A stretch of 64,000 nucleotides of DNA from Pseudoxanthomonas japonensis (GTDB taxonomy: Bacteria > Pseudomonadota > Gammaproteobacteria > Xanthomonadales > Xanthomonadaceae). Below, piece after piece: positions 1 to 9,508 of this stretch; the first letter of the stretch is position 1; the number at the start of each line of letters is the position of its first letter. The position numbers and the translations under genes are program-made. Below the pieces are notes generated by a model. The model was not told the DNA's origin, did no database searches, and was given only the letters and a program-made list of their open reading frames with translations. The stretch spans positions 27,812 to 91,811 of the forward strand of contig NZ_PDWW01000018.1 of assembly GCF_010093445.1 (NCBI RefSeq), in the 5' to 3' direction.

Positions 1-91
1 GCGCGAGCAGCAGTTCGAGGTGAAGCGCGAGGAACTGGCCAGCAGCCTGAAAGTGGAGCTGGAACAGGCCCGCGCATTGGCGGGGCGCTGA
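1..91 (+). CDS. 3' end of an unidentified gene (partial)
   Basis: An open frame enters from the left edge in the second base and ends at TGA 89-91, two bases before the ATG of the next gene. About 29 residues are visible. They are rich in Glu, Gln, Lys and Leu, which suggests a helical or coiled-coil C-terminus. The tight spacing suggests it is co-transcribed with the ammonia-lyase downstream. Too little is visible to name a family. Confidence 0.55.
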   Translation, partial: REQQFEVKREELASSLKVELEQARALAGR

Positions 92-92
92 C

Positions 93-1982
93 ATGAAGCC
101 GATCCTGCTGGATGGTGCATCGCTTACCCGCGACAAGCTGGTCGAGATCGCGTTCGGCGCCAGCGTCGAGCTGGACAAGGGCGCGCTGAAGGCGGTCGCA
201 CGCGCGGCCGACTTCCTCGCCGAACAGGTCCGCCGCGAAGAGCCGATCTACGGCGTCTCCACCGGCTTCGGCAGCAATGCCGACAAGCTGCTCGGCGCGC
301 ATCCGCTGCGCGACGAACTGCCGGGCGCGGTGAAGTCCGGGCGTTCGCTGCATGAGGAGCTGCAGTACAACCTGATCGTCACCCACGCCGTGTGTGTCGG
401 TGAGCCTATGGCGCCGGAGATCGTCCGCGCCATGCTCGGCATCCGCATCAACACCCTGCTGAAAGGCCATTCCGGCATCCGCGTGGAGACGCTGCAGGCG
501 CTGACGGCGATGCTCAATGCCGGCATCGTGCCGGTGGTGCCGTCGCTGGGTTCGGTCGGCGCATCCGGCGACCTGGCACCGCTGTCGCACCTGGCCATCG
601 TGCTGCTGGGCGGTGGCGAAGCGTTCTACAACGGCGAGCGCATCGCCGGTGCCGAGGCGCTGAAGCGCGCCGGCCTGTCGCCGGTCGCGCTGTCGTACAA
701 GGAAGGGCTTGCGCTCAACAATGGCACGGCGCAGATGCTGGCGATGGGTGTGCTGGCGACTTACCGGCTGGACCAGTTGCTGGACACCGCCGATCTCGCC
801 GCCGCGATGACCATCGACGCCTTCGCGGGCCGTCTGGGCGCGTTCGCCGAGGAGGTGCATGCGCTGCGGCCGCATCCGGGCCAGGTGCACGTCGCCGCCC
901 GCCTGCGCGAACTGCTGGACGGCTCGACGCTGGCCGACATTCCGTACCACCTGGTGCCGAAGTTCCGTCCCTGGCTGCCGCGCAGCTGGGATACCGCCGA
1001 GGCGCAGGCACTGCGCTTCGACATCGGCTGGGACTGGGTGCCGACCGACCAGCGCCACGGCCGCGAGAAGTTCTACGACCGCTTCATGCCGTTCCGTGGC
1101 GGCAAGAAGCACCAGCCGCAGGACAGCTATTCGTTGCGCTGCATCCCGCAGGTGCACGGCGCCGTGCGCGATGCGGTCGAGCAGGCCAAGCGCGTGCTGG
1201 AGATCGAACTCAACGCGGTAACCGACAATCCGCTGGTGTTCCCCGACAGGCAGGCCGAGCACGTCGAAGAGCAGGTGATCTCCGCCGGCCACTTCCACGG
1301 CATGCCGCTGGCGCTGGCGATGAGCTACGTGAAGGCGGCCATCCCGACGCTGGCGTCGATTTCCGAGCGCCGCCTCAACAAGCTGGTCGACCCGGCCACC
1401 AACGACGGACTGCCGGCGTTCCTGATCGGCAACGAGGACGGCACCGAGTCGGGCCACATGATCGTGCAGTACTCGGCGGCGGCCATCGTCAACGACCTCG
1501 CCAGCCGCGCGCACCCGGCCAGCGTGTTCTCGGTGCCGACCAGCGCGAACGCGGAAGACCATGTATCGATGGGCGCCAACGAGGCACGCCATGTGCTGGC
1601 GATGGTGCAGGACCTGGGCAAGGTGCTGGCGCTGGAGCTGTACACCGCCGCGCAGGCGCTCGACCTTCGCCGCGACATGATCAACGCCGCGCGTGCGCTG
1701 TCGGATCGCACGGATGCGGAAGGCCTGGCGGTGAAGGTGGCCGGTGGCCCGCAGGCCGGCGCGGAGGGGCGCGATACGTTCCTGGCCGAAGTCGAAGCGC
1801 TGCGCGCCGCGCTGGCGTCCAGCGCGGCCTTCCACCCCGGCCACGCCGTCGCCGCCGCGCACGCGGCGATCCGCGCGAAGATCCCGTTCCTCGACCGCGA
1901 CCGCGCACTGGATGGCGAAGTCGCCACTGCGGTGCGGCTGGTGGAGTCGGGGGAGATCCTGGCGGCAGTCCGGAGCCGCTGA
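93..1982 (+). CDS. Histidine/aromatic amino acid ammonia-lyase family (HutH-like), long form
   Basis: This 629-residue protein belongs to the histidine/phenylalanine ammonia-lyase family, which removes ammonia from an aromatic amino acid without cofactors other than a self-made MIO group. The MIO triad Ala-Ser-Gly is at residues 157-159 in GSVGASGDLAPLSH, and the active-site loop YGVSTGFG is at 53-60. The segment SYSLRC near residue 345 and the EDHVSMG segment are also typical. Family members are usually about 510 residues. The extra length lies largely in an insertion between about residues 275 and 335, just before SYSLRC, which is rich in Trp, Arg and Phe. The C-terminal region is also longer. 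No hutU, hutI or hutG is visible beside it, so histidine is only one possible substrate; a role in aryl-polyene-type pathways cannot be excluded. Family sure, substrate unsure. Confidence 0.85.
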   Translation: MKPILLDGASLTRDKLVEIAFGASVELDKGALKAVARAADFLAEQVRREEPIYGVSTGFGSNADKLLGAHPLRDELPGAVKSGRSLHEELQYNLIVTHAVCVGEPMAPEIVRAMLGIRINTLLKGHSGIRVETLQALTAMLNAGIVPVVPSLGSVGASGDLAPLSHLAIVLLGGGEAFYNGERIAGAEALKRAGLSPVALSYKEGLALNNGTAQMLAMGVLATYRLDQLLDTADLAAAMTIDAFAGRLGAFAEEVHALRPHPGQVHVAARLRELLDGSTLADIPYHLVPKFRPWLPRSWDTAEAQALRFDIGWDWVPTDQRHGREKFYDRFMPFRGGKKHQPQDSYSLRCIPQVHGAVRDAVEQAKRVLEIELNAVTDNPLVFPDRQAEHVEEQVISAGHFHGMPLALAMSYVKAAIPTLASISERRLNKLVDPATNDGLPAFLIGNEDGTESGHMIVQYSAAAIVNDLASRAHPASVFSVPTSANAEDHVSMGANEARHVLAMVQDLGKVLALELYTAAQALDLRRDMINAARALSDRTDAEGLAVKVAGGPQAGAEGRDTFLAEVEALRAALASSAAFHPGHAVAAAHAAIRAKIPFLDRDRALDGEVATAVRLVESGEILAAVRSR

Positions 1983-1999
1983 GGTCCAGGAAAAGTAGG

Positions 2000-2063
2000 T
2001 GTGGGAGCGACGTGAGTCGCGAGCTTTTTGCAGAGAGCCTTCGCGACTTACGTCGCTCCCACA
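2000..2063. repeat. REP-like inverted repeat, 24-bp arms (copy 1)
   Basis: Arms at 2000-2023 and 2040-2063 are inverted copies with the core GGGAGCGACGT(G/A)AGTCGCGA and surround a 16-bp loop. The same arms recur at 28778-28844, and a single arm is at 11645-11670. The element sits between the ammonia-lyase stop and the convergent diguanylate cyclase stop, a usual place for REP sequences. It may fold in both transcripts. Confidence 0.8.
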
Positions 2064-2076
2064 ACAGCGAAATTCT

Positions 2077-3912
2077 TTACAGGGTCCGCACGCAGTCCCG
2101 CCCTTCGGCCTTGGCCGCGTACAGCGCCTGGTCCGCAACCTGCAGCGCCGATTCCAGGCTGTCGCGCGCCTCCAGGTCGACGCAGTGCACGCCGATGCTG
2201 GCGGACACCGCGATGACCAGCTCGCCGCTCCGGCAGGGTTGCGCGCGCAAGGCCTGACGCAGTTCCTCGGCCACGACGCTCGCTTCGCCCAGGCCCATGC
2301 CGGGCAGGGCGGCGATGAATTCCTCGCCGCCGAACCGGGCCAGCAGCGCGCCGTGCGGCCGCAGCGTCTCGGCCAGCGTGTTCGACGTGCAGCGCAGGCA
2401 GTCGTCGCCGACCAGGTGGCCGTAGGTGTCGTTGATGCGCTTGAAGTGGTCCAGGTCGATCATCAGCAGCGAGATCGGCCGCTGCGAATTGCGCGACTGC
2501 GACAGCAGGTGTTCGAACGCCTCGCGGAAATGCGTGCGGTTGTAGAGGTCGGTCAGGCCGTCGAGGCGGCTGGATTCGCGCAGGCGGTGGTGCGCGCTTT
2601 CCAGTTCCGACATCGCCTGGCGCAGTTCGCCGGTCCGCTCGACGACCTGCGCTTCCAGCGAGTTCTTCGCGTCGCGCACGATGCGCTCGTTCTCGTTGCG
2701 CAGGGCCGCATACCGGTAGCCCAGCGCCACCGACAGCAGCAGCATCTCCAGCGCCGAGCCGATCTGCACGCCGTACTCGGTGATGAAGGTCTTCGGCAGC
2801 AGGCCGAACGCCAGCGCTACGAAGATGCCGGTGCCGAGCAGGAACATCGCCCAGGCCAGCAGGAACACCTTCGCGGGCCGGTAGCCGGTGCGCACCACCA
2901 TCAGCGTGATCACCGCGATCCACACGATGCTGGGGAACACGGCCGCCGAGGCGATCGGCGTGGCCACGTGGTACGGCAGCTGCGTGGCCGCGATGCCCAG
3001 CAGCACGAAGAACGCGATGATGGCCTTGCTGATGCGGTCGCCCAGCCGCCATCGCGTGTTGAGGTCGAGGAACGTGCGGGCGAACTGCTGCATGCCGATC
3101 TGCGCCAGGCAGACCGAGAGCGGCACCGACTTGTCCGCCAGCCAGGTGGAATGCGGCCACAGGTATTCGAACCCCAGGCCGTTGAGGGTGAACAGCACCA
3201 GTCCGAATGCGCTGATGTGGAACAGGTACCAGAAGTAGCTGCCGTCGCGCAGCACCAGCCACAGCACCAGGTTGTAGAAGAACAGCGCCAGCAGGATGCC
3301 GTAGTAGATGCCGATGCCGAGTTGGCCGTCGCGCGAGAGTTCGGCGAAGGCGGCGGGCGTGTACAGGAACAGCGGCACCTGCATTGAACTCTGGCTCTGC
3401 ACGCGCACCAGCAGGTCGACCTCTTCGCCGGTCGGCAGGTCGAGCCAGAAGTTGGGGTGGCGGTAGCGGATGCTGCGTTGCTCGAACGGGAAGCTGTCGC
3501 CACCCGCGTGATGCACGGTGCGGCCGTCCGGATAGCGCGCATACACGTCGATGCGGTCGCTGAGGGCGTACTGCTGCACCAGCAGCCAGCGCTGCTCGCG
3601 CGGGTTCTGGTTGGTCACGCGGACGTGGAACCAGAACGCGCCGGTCTGGAAGCCGAAGGAGGCATCGCCGTTGGGCAGCGGAACAAAGCGGCCGTCGTCC
3701 AGTTGCCGCTTCGCCCCTTCGACCGTCGTCGTGCCATCGGCGTCGTGCAGGTACGTGGTCTGGGGGGCGAGCGGGAGATAGCTGGCGTCGGCCGCGATGC
3801 GCGCCGGCGAGTCGCGGGCGTTCGCCACCAATGGGAAGCAGACCAGCAGCAGGAGCCAGAGCCCGGCGGCCAGTGTGCGGTGCTCGCGTGGCGTGGTGTG
3901 TGGTGACCGCAT
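2077..3912 (-). CDS. Membrane diguanylate cyclase, 7TMR-DISM sensor plus GGDEF
   Basis: The protein (about 611 residues from the chosen start) should make cyclic di-GMP at the inner membrane in response to an extracytoplasmic signal. After a signal peptide (WLLLLVCFPLVANA) comes a periplasmic 7TMR-DISMED2-like domain. A block of seven hydrophobic helices follows (roughly 240-440), then a short coiled coil (SLEAQVVERTGELRQAMSEL), then a GGDEF domain with an intact RFGGEEF signature. The RxxD inhibitory site expected a few residues before the signature is absent, so product inhibition at that site is unlikely. I chose the ATG at 3912 because a GGGGGAC ribosome site precedes it and the signal peptide follows; the frame stays open upstream to 4095. 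It is transcribed divergently from the histidine operon. Confidence 0.88.
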   Translation of the reverse strand: MRSPHTTPREHRTLAAGLWLLLLVCFPLVANARDSPARIAADASYLPLAPQTTYLHDADGTTTVEGAKRQLDDGRFVPLPNGDASFGFQTGAFWFHVRVTNQNPREQRWLLVQQYALSDRIDVYARYPDGRTVHHAGGDSFPFEQRSIRYRHPNFWLDLPTGEEVDLLVRVQSQSSMQVPLFLYTPAAFAELSRDGQLGIGIYYGILLALFFYNLVLWLVLRDGSYFWYLFHISAFGLVLFTLNGLGFEYLWPHSTWLADKSVPLSVCLAQIGMQQFARTFLDLNTRWRLGDRISKAIIAFFVLLGIAATQLPYHVATPIASAAVFPSIVWIAVITLMVVRTGYRPAKVFLLAWAMFLLGTGIFVALAFGLLPKTFITEYGVQIGSALEMLLLSVALGYRYAALRNENERIVRDAKNSLEAQVVERTGELRQAMSELESAHHRLRESSRLDGLTDLYNRTHFREAFEHLLSQSRNSQRPISLLMIDLDHFKRINDTYGHLVGDDCLRCTSNTLAETLRPHGALLARFGGEEFIAALPGMGLGEASVVAEELRQALRAQPCRSGELVIAVSASIGVHCVDLEARDSLESALQVADQALYAAKAEGRDCVRTL

Positions 3913-4073
3913 GCCCGTCCCCCCCGGGTTGCCCGCTGCGCGGTAGGTGCTCCGGCGTTCGGGCGTCCTTGGCAGTGTACTCATCGTCCGTGTCCGCTCC
4001 AGTCCATCGCGGGTCCCCGTCCTGTCCTGCCCAAGACAACGCAATCGACGCACGCATCCAGACAAGCGGCGGG

Positions 4074-4121
4074 TTGACGCTCCGCAACAATCCAATTAAT
4101 GTACTAGCGTATTAATACATT
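4074..4121 (+). promoter_or_regulatory. Histidine operon promoter with overlapping TrpR-type (HisR) operator
   Basis: A TTGACG -35 (4074-4079) lies 17 bp before TAATGT (4097-4102), a plausible -10. Covering and following the -10 is a dyad, AATGTACTA (4098-4106) and TAATACATT (4113-4121), with one arm mismatch and a 6-bp centre. The half-site GTACTAG resembles the known TrpR operator half-site. The next gene encodes a TrpR-family protein, so autoregulated repression of the his operon is inferred. Confidence 0.7.
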
Positions 4122-4136
4122 GGATCGCCCGTTTAC

Positions 4137-4463
4137 ATGAAGCGCCGTCCCCACGACGACCCCCAGTCCGCCTCCGGCCCGCTGCAGGCGCTGTCCGAGG
4201 CGCTTGCCGCGCTGGGGCAGGCGCAGGAAGTGCGGGCCTTCCTGGAAGACCTGTGCACCCCGGCGGAACTGGAAGCCATGTCCGACCGCTGGCGGGTCGT
4301 GCCGCTGTTGCTGAAGGGCGTGCCGTACCGCGAGATCCACGACCTGACCCAGGTCAGCGTGACCACCATCGGCCGTGTCGCCCGCACGCTGGAGCGGGGG
4401 GCCGGTGGCTACGCCGCCGCCGTCCAGCGCCAGCAGGCCGCGACGTCCTCCGCTTCCCACTGA
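4137..4463 (+). CDS. hisR: TrpR-family repressor, probable histidine regulator HisR
   Basis: A 108-residue protein of the TrpR/YerC superfamily. The core from about residue 24 ([20 protein letters not shown]) through the helix-turn-helix ([20 protein letters not shown]) matches the family. These proteins are small, all-helical dimers that bind a co-repressor. It is the first gene of the histidine operon, nine bases before hisG, and a TrpR-like operator overlaps its promoter. HisR regulons of TrpR type have been predicted by comparative genomics in Xanthomonadales. Histidine as co-repressor is inference. Start is the ATG at 4137; the in-frame run upstream is short. Confidence 0.82.
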   Translation: MKRRPHDDPQSASGPLQALSEALAALGQAQEVRAFLEDLCTPAELEAMSDRWRVVPLLLKGVPYREIHDLTQVSVTTIGRVARTLERGAGGYAAAVQRQQAATSSASH

Positions 4464-4472
4464 GTTCCCCCC

Positions 4473-5387
4473 ATGAGTCCCTCCCTGACCCCCGCGACGC
4501 GCGAGCGTCTGCGCATCGCCATCCAGAAGAGCGGGCGGCTGGCCGAGCCGGCGCGCACGCTGCTCGCCGCCTGCGGCCTGAGCTGGCGCGAAAGCCGCGA
4601 CAAGCTGTTCTGCTACGGCGAATCCCTGCCGGTGGACCTGCTGCTGGTGCGCGACGACGACATCCCCGGCCTGATCGCCGACGGTGTCTGCGATTTCGGC
4701 ATCGTCGGCCGCAACGAACTGGACGAGCAGGCCGGCGAACGCGCCCTCAATGGGTTGCCGCAGGCCTACCGCGAACTGCGTCCGCTGGGTTTCGGCAGCT
4801 GCCGGCTGATGCTGGCGATCCCCGACAGCTGGGAATGGACCGGCCCCGAACAGCTGCAGGGCCTGCGCATCGCCACCAGCTATCCGTCCGTCTTGCGCCA
4901 GTGGCTGCAGGCGCGCGGCATCGACGCGGCGGTGGTGGAACTGTCCGGCTCCGTCGAGATCGCGCCGAAGCTGGGCACCGCCGACCTGATCTGCGATCTG
5001 GTTTCCAGTGGCGCCACGCTGGCGGCGAACCAGCTGAAGCCGGTGGAGACCCTGCTCGACAGCGAGGCCGTGCTCGCCGGTCCGGCGCGCGAGTTCGACG
5101 ATGCCCGCGCCGGCCTGGCCGACATGCTGCTGCGTCGCCTGGATGGCGTGTTGAAGTTGAAGGACAGCAAGCTGCTGATGTTCCGTGCCGAGCGCGACAC
5201 CGTGCCGGCGCTGTCGCGCCTGCTGACCGACAGCGAGGGCCTGGTCACGCTGCCGGGCGGCGAGGACGGTCCGCTGTCGCTGCAGGCGATGTGCCACGGC
5301 GCGGTCACCTGGCAGCGGCTGGAGGAACTGCAGCGCGCCGGCGCGCAGGGACTGATGGTGCTGTCGGTCGAGAGGTCGCTGGCATGA
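4473..5387 (+). CDS. hisG: ATP phosphoribosyltransferase, long form
   Basis: HisG joins ATP and PRPP in the first, feedback-controlled step of histidine synthesis. At 304 residues it is the long form with a C-terminal regulatory domain, so no HisZ partner is needed. The N-terminus reads [16 protein letters not shown] and the PRPP-binding segment is [14 protein letters not shown] at 170-183. The last ~80 residues form the ACT-like domain that usually binds histidine. Its stop overlaps the hisD start by four bases (ATGA), so translation is probably coupled. Confidence 0.97.
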   Translation: MSPSLTPATRERLRIAIQKSGRLAEPARTLLAACGLSWRESRDKLFCYGESLPVDLLLVRDDDIPGLIADGVCDFGIVGRNELDEQAGERALNGLPQAYRELRPLGFGSCRLMLAIPDSWEWTGPEQLQGLRIATSYPSVLRQWLQARGIDAAVVELSGSVEIAPKLGTADLICDLVSSGATLAANQLKPVETLLDSEAVLAGPAREFDDARAGLADMLLRRLDGVLKLKDSKLLMFRAERDTVPALSRLLTDSEGLVTLPGGEDGPLSLQAMCHGAVTWQRLEELQRAGAQGLMVLSVERSLA

Positions 5388-6697
5388 CCGCGTCGCCCGC
5401 ACCCGTGTACGACTGGACCGTGCTGGACGACGCCACGCGCGAGGCACTGCTCGCGCGTCCTGTGCAGACCGTCGCGCAACGCACTCGCGATGCCGTCGCC
5501 GGCCTGCTGGCCGATGTGCAGGCCCGTGGCGACGCGGCGCTGCGTGAGGTCACCGCGCGTTTCGATGGCGTGGAACTCGCGACGTTCGAGGTCAGCGAGG
5601 CAGAGTTCGCCGCCGCGCATACCGCCGTGCCTGCCGACCTGCGCCAGGCGATGCAGGAGGCCGCCGAGCGCATCGAGGCCTTCCATCGCGCCGGCATGGC
5701 GCAGCCCTATTCTGTGGAAACCGCGCCGGGCGTGGTGTGCGAGCGGATGATCCTGCCGATCCCGCGTGTGGGCCTGTACGTGCCCGCCGGCAGTGCACCG
5801 CTGCCGTCGACGGCGCTGATGCTGGGGATTCCGTCGCGCCTGGCCGGGTGCCGCGAAGTGGTGCTGTGCACGCCGCCGCGCAAGGACGGCACGGCCGATC
5901 CGGCGGTGCTGGTGGCTGCACAGCTGACCGGCGTGCGTTGCGTGTTCAAGCTGGGGGGCGCGCAGGCGATCGCCGCGATGGCGTTCGGCACCGACAGCGT
6001 GCCGGCCTGCGACAAGCTGTTCGGCCCAGGCAACAGCTACGTGACCGAAGCCAAGCAGCAGGTCGCGCAGTCCGGCGCCGCGGCCATCGACATGCCCGCA
6101 GGGCCGTCGGAAGTGCTGGTGATCGCCGATGCCGGCGCGGACGCGGCCTTCGTCGCGGCCGACCTGCTGTCGCAGGCCGAGCATGGCCCCGACTCGCAGG
6201 TGCTGCTGCTGTCCGATGACGAGGGTCTGATCGAACGCGTGCAGGCGGAACTTGCCACGCAGCTGGCGGAACTGGACCGCGCCGATATCGCGCGGCAGGC
6301 GCTGTCGGCATCGCGCCTGGTCAAGGTCGCGACGCTGGACGAGGCCTTCGCCATCAGCAACCGCTATGCGCCGGAACACCTGATCCTCGCGCTGCGCGAT
6401 GCGCGCGCCTGGCTGGGTCGCGTGGAGGCGGCGGGTTCCGTCTTCCTCGGTGACTACACGCCGGAAGCATTGGGTGACTACTGCAGCGGCACCAACCATG
6501 TGCTGCCCACCAGCGGCGCGGCGCGTGCGTACAGCGGTGTCAGCGTGGCCAGCTTCCAGAATTTCGTCAGTGTGCAGTCGGCCAGTCGTGCCGGCATCGC
6601 CGCCATCGGTGACTGCGCAGTGACGCTGGCGCGCGCCGAAGGGCTGGATGCGCATGCCAATGCCGTCGCGTTGCGCCTGCGCAAGGCGGCAGCGTGA
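5384..6697 (+). CDS. hisD: Histidinol dehydrogenase
   Basis: HisD oxidises L-histidinol to L-histidine in two NAD-dependent steps using a zinc ion. The 437-residue length is normal. Family signatures are visible: [56 protein letters not shown] (zinc-ligand region) and [13 protein letters not shown]. The ATG at 5384 overlaps the hisG stop. The frame is open far upstream through hisG, but the start at [11 protein letters not shown] fits family length and the overlapping operon style. Confidence 0.97.
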   Translation: MTASPAPVYDWTVLDDATREALLARPVQTVAQRTRDAVAGLLADVQARGDAALREVTARFDGVELATFEVSEAEFAAAHTAVPADLRQAMQEAAERIEAFHRAGMAQPYSVETAPGVVCERMILPIPRVGLYVPAGSAPLPSTALMLGIPSRLAGCREVVLCTPPRKDGTADPAVLVAAQLTGVRCVFKLGGAQAIAAMAFGTDSVPACDKLFGPGNSYVTEAKQQVAQSGAAAIDMPAGPSEVLVIADAGADAAFVAADLLSQAEHGPDSQVLLLSDDEGLIERVQAELATQLAELDRADIARQALSASRLVKVATLDEAFAISNRYAPEHLILALRDARAWLGRVEAAGSVFLGDYTPEALGDYCSGTNHVLPTSGAARAYSGVSVASFQNFVSVQSASRAGIAAIGDCAVTLARAEGLDAHANAVALRLRKAAA

Positions 6698-7839
6698 GCG
6701 CCGTGCTCTCCCTCGTCCGCCCTGACCTGCGCGACTTCGCCGGCTACAAGTCGGCACGCAGCGAGGCGCTGCGTGGCGATGTGTGGCTGAATGCCAACGA
6801 ATCTGCCTGGGCCAATCCGGCCGATGGGGAGGGACGCAGCCGCCGCTATCCCGATCCGCAGCCCCCGGCGCTGCGCGCGCGGATGGCACAGCTGTACGGC
6901 GTTGCGTCGGAACACCTGCTGGTCGGGCGCGGCAGCGACGAGGCGATCGACCTGCTGGTGCGTGCGTTGTGCGTGCCGGGACAGGACGCCATCGTGATCA
7001 CGCCGCCCGTGTTCGGCATGTATGCCGTCTGCGCACGGCTGCAGGGCGCACGCATTGTCGAGGTACCGCTGGTCGACGGCGAAACCGGTTTCATCGCCGA
7101 TCTCGACGCCATCCGCGAGGCGGTCTTGGGGCAGGGCGCCAAGATCGTGTTCCTGTGTTCGCCCTCGAACCCGGCCGGCTCGGCCATTCCGCACGACGGC
7201 ATCTCGGCGTTGGCGCGTGCGCTGGACGGCAAGGCACTGGTGGTGGTGGACGAGGCTTATGGTGAGTTCGCCGATGGCCCGTCCGCCACGACGCTGCTGG
7301 ACACGCAGGCGAACGTGGCCGTGCTGCGGACGCTGTCGAAGGCACATGCGCTGGCCGCCGCGCGCATCGGCGTGGTGATCGGCGATGCCGACCTGATTGC
7401 GGTGCTGCAACGCTGCCAGGCACCGTATCCGGTGCCGACGCCCTGCGCCGACGTGGCGCTGGAAGGCCTGTCCGACGCTGCGCTGACGCAGACGCGCGAA
7501 CGCGTCGCGCTGGTACGCAGCGAACGCGCGCGCCTGCATGCAGCGCTCGAAAGGACTGCCGGTGTCCGTCGCGTCTACGCTTCGCAGGGCAACTACCTGC
7601 TGGCGCGCTTCGACGATGCCGAGCGCGCCTTCCGCACGCTGCTCGCTGCCGGTGTCGTGGTTCGCGACCAGCGTGCCGCCCCCCAGCTCGGAGACGCACT
7701 GCGCATCACCGTCGGCTCGCCGGTCCAGAACGATCGCGTGCTGTCCGCCCTGGGCGAGGACGCTGCAGGAGGGGCTTCAGCCCCGACCGGTTTGGTCGTC
7801 GTCGGGGCTGAAGCCCCTCCTACCGAAACCATGTCATGA
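6694..7839 (+). CDS. hisC: Histidinol-phosphate aminotransferase with a repeat-derived C-terminus
   Basis: HisC is a PLP-dependent class I/II aminotransferase making histidinol phosphate from imidazole-acetol phosphate and glutamate. The PLP lysine is K216 in [19 protein letters not shown] near the N-terminus and SPSNPAGS (156-163) are typical. The GTG start at 6694 overlaps the hisD stop (GTGA). The last ~24 residues (358-381) are encoded by a REP-like hairpin rather than by family sequence; the normal enzyme would end near SALGEDA. The stop still overlaps the hisB start, so the operon stays coupled. Confidence 0.96.
   Translation: MSAVLSLVRPDLRDFAGYKSARSEALRGDVWLNANESAWANPADGEGRSRRYPDPQPPALRARMAQLYGVASEHLLVGRGSDEAIDLLVRALCVPGQDAIVITPPVFGMYAVCARLQGARIVEVPLVDGETGFIADLDAIREAVLGQGAKIVFLCSPSNPAGSAIPHDGISALARALDGKALVVVDEAYGEFADGPSATTLLDTQANVAVLRTLSKAHALAAARIGVVIGDADLIAVLQRCQAPYPVPTPCADVALEGLSDAALTQTRERVALVRSERARLHAALERTAGVRRVYASQGNYLLARFDDAERAFRTLLAAGVVVRDQRAAPQLGDALRITVGSPVQNDRVLSALGEDAAGGASAPTGLVVVGAEAPPTETMS
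7767..7821. repeat. REP-like palindrome inside the 3' end of hisC
   Basis: Perfect inverted arms of 21 bp lie at 7767-7787 and 7801-7821, with core GAGGGGCTTCAGCCCCGAC and a 13-bp loop. Each arm also contains a smaller palindrome (GGGGCTTCAGCCCC). The element is read in frame as the C-terminal tail of HisC and stops ten bases short of the ATGTCATGA junction with hisB. It looks like insertion of a dispersed palindromic repeat into an operon gene. Confidence 0.85.
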
Positions 7840-8909
7840 CGCCAATCCTTTTCATCGACCGCGACGGCACCCTGATCGAGGAGCCCGAAGACTTCCAGAT
7901 CGATGCCTACGAGAAGGTGCGCTTTGTCGCCGGTGTCATCCCGGCGCTGCTGAAGCTGCGCGATGCGGGCTACCAGTTCGTCATCGTCAGCAACCAGGAC
8001 GGACTGGGCAGCGAGCAGTACCCGCGCGCCAGTTTCGATGGCCCGCAGGCACTGATGATGCAGGTGTTCGAAAGCCAGGGCATCCGCTTCCGCGACGTCC
8101 TGATCGACGAAAGCTGGCCGCACGAGAACAAGCCCACGCGCAAGCCCGGCATCGGCCTGATGGTGCCGTACCTGCAGGACCGCAGCATCGACTGGGCGCG
8201 CTCGGGCATGGTCGGCGACCGGCCGACCGACATCCAGTTCGCCGACAACCTGAAGATCCGCGGCTTCCAGCTGAAGACCGCGCAGTTCGGCGGCGAGTGG
8301 GACTGGGTCGGCATCGCGCACGAACTGGCCGATGCGCCGCGCCGTGCCGTGGTCCAGCGCGATACGAAGGAAACGAAGATCCGCGTCGAGGTGGACCTCG
8401 ACCGCGTGGCCGAACCGGTCGCGAAGACCGGCCTGCCATTCTTCGACCACATGCTGGAACAGATCGGCAAGCACGGCGGCTTCGCGCTGGACGTGCGCGC
8501 CGATGGCGACCTGCATATCGATGAACACCACACGGTCGAGGACACCGGCCTCGCCTTGGGGCAGGCGCTGAAAGAGGCGCTGGGCGACAAGCGCGGCATC
8601 GGCCGCTATGGCTTCACCCTGCCGATGGACGAGACGCTGGCCAGCGCTGCGCTCGACTTCAGTGGTCGGCCGTACTTCGTCTTCAACGGCGAATTCAAGC
8701 GCGAGCGGGTCGGCGACCTGCCGACCGAACTGGTGCCGCACTTCTTCCGCTCGCTCTGCGACGCGTCCGGCCTGAATCTCAACCTGAAGGTGGAAGGCGA
8801 CAACGACCATCACAAGGTCGAGGCCAGCTTCAAGGCACTGGCGCGTGCATTGCGCCAGGCGGTGAAGCGCGAAGGCGCCGAACTTCCGACGACCAAAGGT
8901 GCGCTCTGA
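7836..8909 (+). CDS. hisB: Bifunctional histidinol-phosphatase / imidazoleglycerol-phosphate dehydratase
   Basis: The 357-residue protein carries two histidine-pathway activities. The N-terminal half is a HAD phosphatase with the nucleophile motif DRDGT (D8 and D10), later VSNQDGLG and a [13 protein letters not shown] loop. The C-terminal half, from about residue 170, is the dehydratase with [15 protein letters not shown] and [17 protein letters not shown], which bind the catalytic metals. This fused form is typical of gammaproteobacteria. It overlaps hisC by four bases and hisH by one. Confidence 0.97.
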   Translation: MTPILFIDRDGTLIEEPEDFQIDAYEKVRFVAGVIPALLKLRDAGYQFVIVSNQDGLGSEQYPRASFDGPQALMMQVFESQGIRFRDVLIDESWPHENKPTRKPGIGLMVPYLQDRSIDWARSGMVGDRPTDIQFADNLKIRGFQLKTAQFGGEWDWVGIAHELADAPRRAVVQRDTKETKIRVEVDLDRVAEPVAKTGLPFFDHMLEQIGKHGGFALDVRADGDLHIDEHHTVEDTGLALGQALKEALGDKRGIGRYGFTLPMDETLASAALDFSGRPYFVFNGEFKRERVGDLPTELVPHFFRSLCDASGLNLNLKVEGDNDHHKVEASFKALARALRQAVKREGAELPTTKGAL

Positions 8910-9508
8910 TGAAGGTCGTGCTGGTCGACGCCGGTGGCTCCAACATCGGGTCGGTGCGCTACGCCCTGCAGCGCCTGGGAGTGGACGCGGAACTGACGGG
9001 CGATGCACAGGCGATCCGCGATGCGGACCGGGTGATCCTGCCCGGCGTCGGCGCAGCGGCGGTCTGCATGGCGCGGTTGAAGGAGCTGGGACTGGTCGAC
9101 GTGTTGCGCACGCTCGACACGCCGCTGCTCGGTGTCTGCGTGGGCGTGCAACTGCTGTTCGCGCACTCCGAAGAGGATGACACACCCTGCCTCGGCCTGT
9201 TGCCGGGACAGGTGCGCAAGCTGGCAGTGTCCACCGGCATCCGCGTGCCGCACATGGGCTGGAACACGCTGCAGCGCACCCGTGATGCTTCATTGCTGGA
9301 CGGCATCGCCGACGGCGATCACGCCTACTTCGTCCACAGCTATGCGGCACCGGTCGACGACGACTGCCTGTGCAGCAGCGACCACGGCCAGCGCTTCGCC
9401 GCGGTGGTGCAGCGTGGCAACGTGGCCGGTGCGCAGTTCCACCCGGAACGTTCGGGTGCGGTGGGCGCGCGATTGTTGAAGAACTTCATCGAGTACGGAC
9501 TGCAATGA
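8909..9508 (+). CDS. hisH: Imidazole glycerol phosphate synthase, glutaminase subunit
   Basis: HisH releases ammonia from glutamine and passes it to HisF. The 199-residue class I amidotransferase has its nucleophile C77 in [12 protein letters not shown] and the His-Glu pair in [10 protein letters not shown] near the C-terminus. The nucleophile loop is GVCVGVQ rather than the more usual G-x-CLGMQ, a mild variation. It sits in the conserved hisB-H-A-F order with overlapping ends. Confidence 0.96.
   Translation: MKVVLVDAGGSNIGSVRYALQRLGVDAELTGDAQAIRDADRVILPGVGAAAVCMARLKELGLVDVLRTLDTPLLGVCVGVQLLFAHSEEDDTPCLGLLPGQVRKLAVSTGIRVPHMGWNTLQRTRDASLLDGIADGDHAYFVHSYAAPVDDDCLCSSDHGQRFAAVVQRGNVAGAQFHPERSGAVGARLLKNFIEYGLQ

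Noticed and set aside
1999..3387. Plus-strand open frame of about 460 codons over the diguanylate cyclase
   Set aside because: Antisense to a gene with clear signal peptide and GGDEF motifs; the translation is Gln/Arg/Ala-rich and lacks homology features.
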